Positions 46,353 to 55,475 of a DNA stretch of 58,719 nucleotides are shown here, piece after piece. The DNA lies in assembly GCA_000277445.1 (NCBI GenBank), contig AJWJ01000093.1:1-58719 (forward strand), given 5' to 3'. The notes under the pieces were generated by a model. The model saw nothing but the letters and a program-made list of their open reading frames with translations. It did no database searches and was not told the origin of the DNA. Made by a program: the position numbers and the translations under genes. The stretch's first letter is position 1. Every line of letters begins with the position of its first letter. The DNA comes from Polysphondylium violaceum (lineage: Eukaryota; Evosea; Eumycetozoa; Dictyosteliales; Dictyosteliaceae).

Positions 46353-47465
46353 ATGAGTGATAATCAATTTTATACAAAAAAAGAATTTCTTCCTGAACTA
46401 GGATCAACCACCTCACTTGTGACATGTATATTATTGGCTTTGTTTTTTGTTTTATCTTTGTATTTTAGAAATCCTTCAAGAAATAGAAATGATCCTATTG
46501 TTATGAGAAAACGTATCAATAGAGTATTAGCATACTCTGTGTTTTGTTTAGTCTTTTTTTACTTTTTCATCCCAAATTCAAATTATGTAAATATATATAT
46601 CCTATACATATTAAAAGTATATATATTAATAATATTTCTTAGAAATTAAATGTATACTTGAAATTGATAGGAATACCTAGTTTAGGATTCGATTTAATCA
46701 CCCAATGTTTTTACCCTTTACTATTAACAATGATTTTATTTTTGGGTCCTTTATTAATGTACATATTTGATGAAGAAGATAAATTTACTTTTAATTTCGA
46801 TTTAGAATTCTTTAGAGATATTGTTGTTGTAAGTATCCTATACTATAATTTGATATATAAATAACTAATTGAAGCAACATCGCAATTTTAAAGGGACCAT
46901 CGGTAGAAGAAATTTGTTTTAGAGCAGTTATTTGTCCATTACTATTCTTTGGAGGTTATCACATTAGATCTATTATTATATTTTCACCAATTCTTTTTGG
47001 ATTTGCTCATTTTCATCATATATTCCCAATTGAAAAAGATACTATTGTTAGAAAACTATTAATCATTAGTAAAGTATCTTTTTTTTTAATATTGACATTT
47101 ACAATATTCCATTTATTAATTATATTTCAAACAAAACTAAAGCACTTCAATTATGTTTTACAAGTTTATTTGGAATGTATTCTGCATTTATTTTCTTTAG
47201 AACAGGAAATCTTTTGGCTTGTATATTAACTCATGCATTTTGTAACTCTATGGGTTTCCCCAACTTTGGTGATTTACCAGATCATCCTAAAAAAAATAGT
47301 AATGTATTTCACATTGTATAGTTTGCTATTATTATATTAATTGTTTTTTTTTCAGTTTTAATCCCAAGTTTTATTTTAGGTCTAATTGGATTTATTTATT
47401 TAGTTATGCCATTCACTGAACCAACATATTATAATTCATTTTATAATATTCTTCAACCATGGTAA
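46353..47465 (+). CDS. rce1: CAAX prenyl protease 2 (RCE1)
   Basis: An ER-membrane protease that removes the last three residues of prenylated CAAX proteins such as Ras, Rho and Ggamma. Exons are 46353-46586, 46643-46828, 46894-47068, 47143-47298 and 47356-47465, all in phase, giving 286 residues, the usual size. For the third junction the donor GTAAAG at 47069, not GTATCT, keeps frame. ABI/CPBP motifs are intact: [12 protein letters not shown] (the EE and R), [10 protein letters not shown] (first His) and [11 protein letters not shown] (second His and Asn). Several hydrophobic helices surround them. [17 protein letters not shown] matches the animal enzyme closely. Confidence 0.94.
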
Positions 47466-48012
47466 CCATTCATCTTTTTTAATCAATATCATAATTAATA
47501 TTAAATTTAATTGATTAAGATAAGAGCTTTCTTTGATGTCAAATGACATTATTTTATACCCATGTAAAAAACAAAAAAAAAAAAATAACTATTCACCATT
47601 ATTCTAGATTCAATATCAAAGTGTTTTTTTAATAATTGAAAATATTCATTGCTCAATATCAATTTAATTCATTTTCTATTACACTTCAATATAAAAAGGT
47701 ATTGTTTAATAAAAAAAAAGAGAGCCTGGCTGTTCGTCACCGGCCACAGTTGTTTTGATTGAATCACGTTTTGAATCATAAACATTGTGCCTAATCCCAA
47801 AACACTCTGTGAATCTAAAAGAATAGTCATTGAAAAAATAATGAAATTTAATTTGTAGATTTTGATCGATGAAACAATTTTTTTTTTTGATCCAAAATAT
47901 TTATTTTATTTTTTTTAGATCCAAAATATTTTGTTCCCTATTTTTCTTTCAGCTATCACAACCCTTTATAAAAATAATTATTAAATTACATAAATATAAT
48001 AATAATTTTAAA
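47466..48012. promoter_or_regulatory. intergenic region and 5' leader upstream of vwkA
   Basis: Contains a TATA-like ATATAAAAAGG at about 47689 and, from 47720, an unusually GC-rich segment (GAGAGCCTGGCTGTTCGTCA then CCGGCCACAG) that can fold on itself. T tracts precede the ATG. The reading frame continues open for 48 codons upstream of the chosen ATG, but that part is T-tract translation. Confidence 0.5.
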
Positions 48013-49821
48013 ATGGAATCAAAATATGTATTATCAGCATCATCGCTAAAATCCGATAAAAAAGTAAATGTATCGGATATGGATTCCAAATCCAAAACAA
48101 CTACCTCATCTCCATCATCAGTAAAGTATTCTCTCAGTAGACCATCAACCTCTACTGCACCCTATGGTGATATGTCTGATGAATCTGCAATGAGAATGGT
48201 GTATGGAAGTACCAAAAGAGAAGAGTCCAGTAAGTCAAGTTCAATTGCAAGAGAAGAGAAAACCAAAAAGAAAATGGAAGAGATCAAATTAACATTTAAA
48301 GCAATCAGAGCCTCAGAGTGTGTTGATTTATTGTTTCTCATTGATTGTACTGGTTCAATGGGTTCATATATCAATCAAGTAAAGAATGACATAACTAAAT
48401 TACAAGAGAATTTAAAAGTTAAACATTCAAATCTTGATATGATGTTTGGGTTCATTAGATACACTGACTTTGATATGGGATCCAAAAATCACTCTGTCTT
48501 CCAATTCAGTAGATCCACTGGAGAGTTTGTCAACTTTGTCTCTAAAATCACGGCAATGGGAGGTGGTGATGGTCCAGAAGATGTTTTTGGTGGTATGAAT
48601 TTGATGAAATCGATGAACTGGAGACCTGAAAGCACTAGAGTAGTTATACACATTGCCGATGCACCATGTCATGGCTCAGAGTATCATAGTATGACTGACA
48701 GCCACTCCGCTGGTGATCCAAATGGGATCAAATTGGTTGATCTGATGAATAGTATCAACGCTTTAAACTTGAATTATTATTTTGGTCATATCAAAATCTC
48801 TGACACTGGCAAAATGATAGATATCTTTGATAGATCTTTAAAACTAGTCTCTAAAAATCAAAAGAGCATCAGCTCATTTGACTCTCGTGACACTAGTACT
48901 TTAAATGAAAAGATTTTCAACTCTGTCTCCGAGAGTATTTCCATCACTAAGAGTATTCTTACTGCCAAGTTTACTGGTACTGTAGCTGCCACTGCTAAAC
49001 GTGATTTTACAATTGACACCAAAGAACCAAATTGGGCTCACATTCCAGGTATAGTAATGCTCCAAAAGACATTCCATCTTCCTTCAGATTTAAAGACATG
49101 TTTGGAACCATCATACGAAATGAAATTGAACGAAATCACTAGTACCATCAAAATGGCACCAAATCCATTCGCCCAAGGTGCTTTTAGACTGGCTTATTAT
49201 GGAACCAATGAACATGGTAGTAAAATTGTTATAAAACAATCTAAACTCATTGGTGGTAGACATAATAGTTTAAAGAGCTACTATGAAGCTATGGAATGCC
49301 AAACAGTAGCTGCTAAATTCGCCTTCGAATTCAATGCTCTTAGAGGAAAAAAAGAAGTGAAATTCACTATTGCCAAAGTACTCCAAGTGAAGTCAAGTGA
49401 GAAACCAACTTACTATGGCTTAGAAGCCCTAATTGAAGGAAAGTATGAAAAATATAATAGTAATGCAGGATGGAAATCAGATAACCCAGAGACGGCAATA
49501 TTTCAAACATTCTCTCATTGGACTTATCATGTAACCAATGGTAAAGCAATGGTTGTTGATATACAAGGTGTTAAAACATCTAAAGGTTACATCTTAACTG
49601 ACCCTTGTATTCACTCTGATGATGTATTAAGATTTGGTCCAACTAATCTTGGTAAGGGCGGTATGATCAAATTCTTTGAGACTCATGTATGTAATAGACA
49701 TTGTCAAGAAATGGGTTTGATTATCCCATCATTTGTGAAGGATATTAAAAAGACCACTACTGTCTCAACAACAAAATCAACTACTGCTCATCTTTCAGGT
49801 TTATCCCTTGGGTATATGTAA
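48013..49821 (+). CDS. vwkA: VwkA: von Willebrand A domain alpha-kinase
   Basis: An atypical Ser/Thr kinase linked in Dictyostelium to myosin II and contractile-vacuole function. It has 602 residues and no intron. I start at ATG 48013 (AAAATGG context after an A-rich leader) because the 48 upstream codons encode Phe/Ile-rich T-tract sequence. Residues 1-95 are Ser/Lys-rich. A vWFA domain spans about 100-300 with an intact MIDAS (LIDCTGSMGSY). The alpha-kinase domain spans about 375-575: NPFAQGAFRLAYYG and IVIKQSK (ATP lysine), VVDIQGV, LTDPCIHSDD, and the Gly-rich/zinc segment GKGGMIKFFETHVCNRHC. Length fits the known protein (about 600 residues). Confidence 0.94.
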   Translation: MESKYVLSASSLKSDKKVNVSDMDSKSKTTTSSPSSVKYSLSRPSTSTAPYGDMSDESAMRMVYGSTKREESSKSSSIAREEKTKKKMEEIKLTFKAIRASECVDLLFLIDCTGSMGSYINQVKNDITKLQENLKVKHSNLDMMFGFIRYTDFDMGSKNHSVFQFSRSTGEFVNFVSKITAMGGGDGPEDVFGGMNLMKSMNWRPESTRVVIHIADAPCHGSEYHSMTDSHSAGDPNGIKLVDLMNSINALNLNYYFGHIKISDTGKMIDIFDRSLKLVSKNQKSISSFDSRDTSTLNEKIFNSVSESISITKSILTAKFTGTVAATAKRDFTIDTKEPNWAHIPGIVMLQKTFHLPSDLKTCLEPSYEMKLNEITSTIKMAPNPFAQGAFRLAYYGTNEHGSKIVIKQSKLIGGRHNSLKSYYEAMECQTVAAKFAFEFNALRGKKEVKFTIAKVLQVKSSEKPTYYGLEALIEGKYEKYNSNAGWKSDNPETAIFQTFSHWTYHVTNGKAMVVDIQGVKTSKGYILTDPCIHSDDVLRFGPTNLGKGGMIKFFETHVCNRHCQEMGLIIPSFVKDIKKTTTVSTTKSTTAHLSGLSLGYM

Positions 49822-50122
49822 ACTTGAATCTCATTCTATTTATTCTTATCAAATACCTACTTTTTATCCAAATTGATTTAAAACTAATATCAAAGAGAAT
49901 TCAAACATAAAGAGAAAATGGTGAACAAGTTTAAATAAATACAATATCAAATCTAAAAAACAGATACATCAATATATTGTTGAATATTTAAATGTATTAC
50001 ATTATAGAAGACACATTAGAATAATTGATGATAAACATGAAGAAGATGATGAAGAGGAGGAGAACGAAGAAGATAAACAAGATAAAATATGAAAATTAAC
50101 ATTTTATTTTTATGTACTTTGT
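49822..50122. other. 3' spacer between convergent vwkA and GNAT genes
   Basis: AT-rich, but with a continuous open frame without ATG from about 49930 to the TGA at 50090-50092. Its end encodes an acidic Asp/Glu-rich peptide (DDKHEEDDEEEENEEDK). It may be untranslated sequence or an unplaced terminal exon; see findings. Confidence 0.4.
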
Positions 50123-51061
50123 TTAAGCTTTATTGTATTCGAGGACCATCTCTTTTAGGGTTAAGAAAAGAGAGAGACCAATTCTTTTCGTAAAGAAATT
50201 AATCAAGTTCTCAAATGGTTCATCTACGACTATGTTGTAGGAGGAAGATACATCAAAGCTTGAAGCCACTGTGTTGATGAGGGTGGTGGCGATATTCTGG
50301 TTTCTGAATTGGGGCAATACATAGATTTGTCTAAGTCTGCAAGTGGATGCATTGATTGAAACGTAGCCTACAATGATCTCTTTACCATTTTCCTCAGTTG
50401 TGGCGGTCCAGATGGCGTTGACGCCGATATCGAATTCACGCTTACAAGATATGGCTGAATTGGACCATACTGGCACCATCACCGGTGTTCCCTCGGTTTG
50501 TGGGGGAGCAAGCATGAATTGGTAGAGCTCAGGGCTAAACTCTGTCACTTTCTGCACACGGATATTTGGTGTGGGCTTGGAGGCAAGGACCTGTGCCAAG
50601 GCCTCTCTGTTGATCTCCCCCTTATAACTATAAAACGACCGTTTGGTGACGAAACCGCATTTCTCATAAACACGAACAGCACGTTCATTGCTCGAGACGA
50701 CTTCAAGGATCACACTCTGGATGCCCAATGACTCATAATGAGGCCTCATCGTCGTATAGCATCGCTCAACAGCACGGCCACGAGCAGTGGGAATCACACC
50801 AGTGATGGAATTATACAGCCGACGTGGATGTTGATGGTCATCGGCAGCATGCATTATCAAGCCCTCGAGTGCCCCCGTATCTCTGTTAAAAAACCCTACT
50901 GAATGCTCCATCATCACATCCTCACTCGTGAATTTTTGCTGTAATGATAGCTCTGTTGCAGTGAATGGGACGACATAGTCGGCAAAAGCTTGGTTGAGAG
51001 TCTCTGTTGTATCCTTTAAACTGAAGCAGTCTTTGAGTAGTTTAATCGTTGATGTAGACAT
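50123..51061 (-). CDS. double-domain GNAT-family N-acetyltransferase
   Basis: An acetyl-CoA-dependent acyltransferase of unknown substrate. It has 312 residues and no intron. The first GNAT domain (about 40-145) contains the motif A-like GVIPTARGRAVERCYTTM, followed by VSSNERAVRVYEKCGF, the classic GNAT C-terminal helix. The second (about 165-312) has IIVGYVSINAS and LRQIYVLPQFRNQNIATTLI (motif A, with the R/QxxG/A position reading RNQNIA). Tandem GNAT proteins often use one active and one structural copy. Here the second keeps the better acetyl-CoA loop shape, though neither is textbook. Confidence 0.85.
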   Translation of the reverse strand: MSTSTIKLLKDCFSLKDTTETLNQAFADYVVPFTATELSLQQKFTSEDVMMEHSVGFFNRDTGALEGLIMHAADDHQHPRRLYNSITGVIPTARGRAVERCYTTMRPHYESLGIQSVILEVVSSNERAVRVYEKCGFVTKRSFYSYKGEINREALAQVLASKPTPNIRVQKVTEFSPELYQFMLAPPQTEGTPVMVPVWSNSAISCKREFDIGVNAIWTATTEENGKEIIVGYVSINASTCRLRQIYVLPQFRNQNIATTLINTVASSFDVSSSYNIVVDEPFENLINFFTKRIGLSLFLTLKEMVLEYNKA

Positions 51062-51198
51062 CTTAGTCTATTTGTTGTGTTAAAAAGTTGTTGTTTAAGC
51101 AAAAAAAGTTGTAATATAGGTAGAGGTCTTGTGCCCCTGTTGGATTTCATACCCCTCGTTGGTGAGAAAAAAGAAAAAAAATTAAATTTGCTCTTTAG

Positions 51199-51301
51199 GG
51201 ATTTTAATTCCAAAAAGATATTTTTTGAATTTTTGATTTGTTGCAAATGCTTTAAATTTGTAACTCCAGTCTACCTCTTAATCTTTTTGGAATTAAAATC
51301 C
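51199..51301. repeat. perfect 21-nt inverted repeat (long-loop hairpin)
   Basis: Arms at 51199-51219 and 51281-51301 are perfect reverse complements, with a 61-nt loop. The right arm is itself bracketed by a 10-nt direct repeat CCTCTTAATC (51274-51283 and 51300-51309), which could be a short insertion footprint. Confidence 0.9.
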
Positions 51302-51328
51302 TCTTAATCAAAAGGAAATACAAATAAC

Positions 51329-51367
51329 ATAACATTTCTGGATTTTATACATTTCCAGAAATGTTAT
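51329..51367. repeat. 13-bp hairpin
   Basis: ATAACATTTCTGG at 51329-51341 and its exact complement at 51355-51367 flank a 13-nt loop. It lies 28 bp to the right of the larger inverted repeat. Possible RNA hairpin or 3' processing element. Confidence 0.9.
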
Positions 51368-51601
51368 TTTATGATCATTGTGACATTTCAGTAAATAATA
51401 AAAATCAATATCAATTTTTTATATTCATTCGTCAAGTGGTGGAGTTTTTCGGAAAAAATAACAACGTTTATAAAAAAAAGACTAAAAAAAAAAAACAAAA
51501 ATAGAATGATCTAGATTAAAAAGATAAAGTTTAAAAAGTTACTTAACGCAAGTAATAATAGATTTTATTTTATAAAATAATAATGGGTAGGGAAAAAATT
51601 A

Positions 51602-52817
51602 TTAATTATTAATTAAAGATTTGGTTTCGTGTGAAGCATAAGTATCTTGTGGGTAAACTCTGTTGTATACTTCTAACCAAATGACAATGATACCATAGAA
51701 ACCAATTAAACCAGCAAAACAAATAATTAATGGAGTTGGAACTTGATGAAGTTTCATACCAGTTATAATAGCAGCAATACTGAGAGCAAAAACTAATCTA
51801 CCACCAACCCAATGAATAATATCTGGGAAGATTGGAGTCTTAGTTCTAGTTGGTTTCCAAAGTAAATGACTGATAACACCTAAACCGACTGAAGCTAAAA
51901 CAAGAGACAATGTAATAATACCAAAAATAGAGTGAGTAGTACTGAAATCAAGACCACCCATCATGACAATAGCCATGATAAAACCAACTAAAGCGCAAGC
52001 AAAGGCAGTACCTTGGACAATGTAATGTAATGGGAACCACCAAGTGTAGTTTTTGAGGTATCTAGCGGCAAACATACCAAAAGGCATAAGGAAACCAAAA
52101 GAAATACACATTAAACTGGCGTGCCAGTCGACATAGTCTGGTCCTTGGGTTGGAGTGTTGTCAGTTGAACTGGATTCAATATCAAGGTTGAGATTTAATC
52201 TACCAGCGTTTCCTTGACCGTGATAACCAAAACTATTTGATCCAGCAGCACCATGAGCCCAAATGAAATCAATTTCACCAATGACGAGGTCTCTATCACC
52301 AATCTTGTCACCAGTGACGAGCTTTCTAGTGAAATATACAAATGTGGAATCTGGAGTTTGGTAACCACCAAAACTAATAATATCGTTGGTACCATTCAAT
52401 GAAGTATCGGGTATGGGTGGAATACCTCTTGGACCTGGAGTAGAAACATAATCGCCAACACTTAATTGGCCGGTGGTATCATTAAAAACTGCAATAACAT
52501 AATCTGAATTTGCCATGAATTTATCAGATTGACATCCTTGACAATGCCATCCAATACCAACCCATGTTTTCATACTGGCACTAACTATAAATTTTTAAAT
52601 TTATTCTTATTAATACCTTTTTTCCACTGCTAAACATAAATATTTTTAAAATGTTCTACTTACTACCAAAAACGATTGTATCATTATTGAAAATTTCCCA
52701 TTGGACTAAAAAATTGGAGGCAGTGTCTACAACAACGCCAGCATTAAAGGCACCAAATGCCAACGTTGAGAGTAAATTGACGAGAATAAAACTTAATAAA
52801 AACTTTGATATTTTCAT
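51602..52817 (-). CDS. DOMON domain / cytochrome b561 membrane reductase
   Basis: A probable transmembrane electron carrier (CYBDOM, ferric-chelate-reductase-like). Exons on the minus strand are 52817-52664 and 52584-51602, joined in phase, giving 378 residues. It has a signal peptide (MKISKFLLSFILVNLLSTLAFG), an extracellular DOMON domain at about 23-185 (FLVQWEIF, WVGIGWHC, DYVIAVFND, VYFTRKL, IWAHGAAGS) and a b561 domain with about five to six hydrophobic helices from 205 on. Candidate haem histidines include WHASL, PLHYIVQG, STTHSIFG and DIIHWVGG. The tail is short (ETKSLINN). It probably sits in the plasma or endosomal membrane. Confidence 0.9.
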
Positions 52818-53596
52818 AGTTTTATGTATATATTATATTTATTTATGGCTGTAGTGTATGTGATTGTGGAGTGATGATTGATTTAAAAATAAAACCAAAA
52901 GGTTGATGAGTAGTGTGTGGTTTTTAAGATATTTTACAAAAAAATATGGTGACTAATGAATATTTACAATTTTTTACTAGAAAAAAAAAAAAGTTAGTTA
53001 AGAAATGTATTTAAAGCTAGATATTTGCACATTAGCGCCTCAGCATTGAACCAGAAAAAATCAAAAAAAAATTCAAAAAATCACAAAAAAAAATCGGAAA
53101 AAATGCAAATTTTTTTTCGAATCTTCTGTGGTAGCAAAATTTTAGAGTTTTGAATAATCAGAAGACATCATCAAAATATCTACACTTCCATCCTGTTCCT
53201 GTTTCCTCTTCTATTTTAAAATATGTAAAATTGAATAAACTTTCATGTTCCATTGCCTTGAAATAGTCGATTTACTCACACTTTCAAGTTCGATAGAATA
53301 GTATATTTTATATTATAAAAATTTATTTACCTCTTTGAATAAATGAAAGAAATATCCTTGTATTGTTTTTAATCCTGTAGAATTTTTTATCAGAAAGGAA
53401 CCATCTCTCGCGTTTTTTTTTCCAATGTCAAAATTTTCTATTTTATTTTCATTTTTCATTTCGTTTTTTTTTTTTTTTTCCCAGTACACATCTAAATTTG
53501 TTTGCTAATACCAGTGTCCATTTCCTTTTTTGTCAAAGATGCGTGATAACAAAGAAAGAAAGAGTAAATAAATAATAAATAATAGAAATGCTTTTT
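52818..53596. other. intergenic region upstream of the DOMON-b561 gene
   Basis: AT-rich promoter-like DNA with A tracts around 52980 and 53060-53100 and a T tract near 53465. No coding frame or RNA gene is recognised. Confidence 0.5.
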
Positions 53597-55051
53597 TTAT
53601 TCAACAATAATATTTGTCAATATTGTTTTTAAATTGTTGATTATTAGGGTTGCATTTTCATCAGTGATAGATTCTTTTTGATATGTTATGCTTCCTTTTA
53701 ATATTTGATTGGTTGTAATGGTGTTAATGTTGAATACTGATCCTACGATATTTGCACTTTGGGCAAAGAGTACTGATTTCAATTGAAATGGCGATTGATC
53801 ATCTGAACTCTCGGCATTGTTGCTGCTAAAATCAACATTACCAAGATCGCTAAACTCAAAGCTACAATTTCTGCCAAATGGTAGACTCTCCAAACGCTTT
53901 AACCAAAACTCTGTCCATTTGTTGGGAAATGGGCCAACATGTTTCAACATATTTGTGTATTTGACACCAGTGACACGGTAGTCCACAATCTCTTGTTTGT
54001 ATTGTCTACATTCCAACCAAAAGTTTGAGGCAACCGATAGGTGCGAGTATTGGTAGTCTTTGGTACGGTCATATCCCGAGACAAAATTACCCACCTCAGT
54101 GTCGGATACTGCGAGCTCGCAAAGATTTCTTATGCTATATGGTGTTGCACCAATGAGTTGTAAATTATCGCCATAGACTTGAAGCGTAGCCATGACAATG
54201 GCCACATAGATGGCTGCATGGGGTGTAGTAGCATTGGCACGACACTTGGCCAGAAGTTGGGGTAACTGATCAAACTCAAAGAGTTGGACATGAGTACAAT
54301 GTTTTTCTTGAACGGCTCTTTTCTCGCCAGCCCAAAATTTGGGTGTTCCATAGATGTATTTTTGTAGAAAAGGGGGCATCAATACATGCTTGATGACGAC
54401 AGGCAACAGCTCCCATAGACCGGGGTGATGGGGAGTACGTTGATCAAGCGGACCTGACCAAACCAATTGATCAACATTCACATTGACACAACTCCAACCC
54501 TCTTGGACAATGATTGGCTCCACAGCGTTGATGGCATTGACCAACTCTTTCATTAATATAGTGGTACTCATTCCATCGGCAATGACATGATCCATGCTGA
54601 ATATAATTGATATCTCACCCTGTTGATCCACGGTGGCCAAGTCCTCAAAACAAATGACTTTTAATCTCCACATTGGCACTGATTTATCGGTGATATCAAA
54701 ATTATTTCCAATCTCTTGTTTAATGAGATCAGCGAGAGTGTCTCTGTTTTTACAGGTTTGGAAAGAAACGATTCTCTCTAGATCCAGTGAATGTAGTTGT
54801 AGGAATTTAGGTGCTGTTGTATCAAGATCAATAACCGATACTGACAATTGAGGTATTGTTGAGCAAATAAGTGATATTGCAGGATAAATATATGATTTCA
54901 AGTATATATTTTCATTGTCATTGTTGGAAAGATTACTTGAATCCCTTAGTTTTATATTTGCCGTTAAACCCAATGTACCATAGATATTGGTCAATTGTTT
55001 AGAGATTTGATAACGTTCTGTTAAACCTAATTCTCTGCCTATTTTATCCAT
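53597..55051 (-). CDS. alcohol O-acetyltransferase-like (AATase/condensation-fold) protein
   Basis: A 484-residue single-exon protein of the CoA-dependent acyltransferase (BAHD/condensation) fold. The start GRELGLTERYQISKQL resembles the N-terminus of yeast Atf-type alcohol acetyltransferases. The catalytic HxxxDG motif is present as FSMDHVIADGMST (about 160-172). A second structural motif (GNFVSGY, about 330) sits where BAHD-like enzymes have a conserved Gly/Phe segment. No signal peptide or membrane helix is evident. Substrate is unknown; a condensation-like domain with another acyl acceptor is the main alternative. Confidence 0.72.
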   Translation of the reverse strand: MDKIGRELGLTERYQISKQLTNIYGTLGLTANIKLRDSSNLSNNDNENIYLKSYIYPAISLICSTIPQLSVSVIDLDTTAPKFLQLHSLDLERIVSFQTCKNRDTLADLIKQEIGNNFDITDKSVPMWRLKVICFEDLATVDQQGEISIIFSMDHVIADGMSTTILMKELVNAINAVEPIIVQEGWSCVNVNVDQLVWSGPLDQRTPHHPGLWELLPVVIKHVLMPPFLQKYIYGTPKFWAGEKRAVQEKHCTHVQLFEFDQLPQLLAKCRANATTPHAAIYVAIVMATLQVYGDNLQLIGATPYSIRNLCELAVSDTEVGNFVSGYDRTKDYQYSHLSVASNFWLECRQYKQEIVDYRVTGVKYTNMLKHVGPFPNKWTEFWLKRLESLPFGRNCSFEFSDLGNVDFSSNNAESSDDQSPFQLKSVLFAQSANIVGSVFNINTITTNQILKGSITYQKESITDENATLIINNLKTILTNIIVE

Positions 55052-55475
55052 TTTACTTTTAGTGTTGTATAAATATAGTGTTATAGTTGTGTGGTGTGTG
55101 AGCTATAATAGCAAATTACTAAATTGATATCACATGTTTGTAGGTATAAACTCATCGAAATACATTAATCAATGGGAGAGAACCGGATTTTAGATTTTTT
55201 TATTTTTTTTAATTTTTTAACCATTTTTTTTTGCAAAATGACGACATTCCTCTTTCTAAAATGTAACCTCTTTTTGAAAAGACTTTTTGATTAAATTATA
55301 AGAACTTATTCACACATGTCCATAAACTACTCTACAGCTATTTTTTTTTTGATTTTTTGATTTATAAATTATCAAAGCAGACGACACTTAAGTTTAAAAA
55401 TAAAAAAAAAAGATAATTTATTAAGTGAAAAACAAAACGAGTTTGTAATTAATAATCAAGTGATGATTACCACAA
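55052..55475. other. intergenic region between AATase-like and bZIP genes
   Basis: AT-rich with T tracts near 55195-55230 and 55340. It holds the AATase-like promoter and bZIP 3' end. No gene is seen. Confidence 0.5.

Larger units (their letters stand above)
51062..51601. other. spacer with two inverted repeats
   Basis: Lies upstream of the GNAT start and downstream of the DOMON-b561 stop. It contains the two hairpins annotated separately. The rest is AT-rich with A tracts near 51470-51500. No gene is seen. Confidence 0.6.

Noticed and set aside
47869-48012. N-terminal extension of vwkA by 48 codons
   Set aside because: It is Phe/Ile-rich T-tract sequence lacking family similarity. The ATG at 48013 has a good A-rich context.
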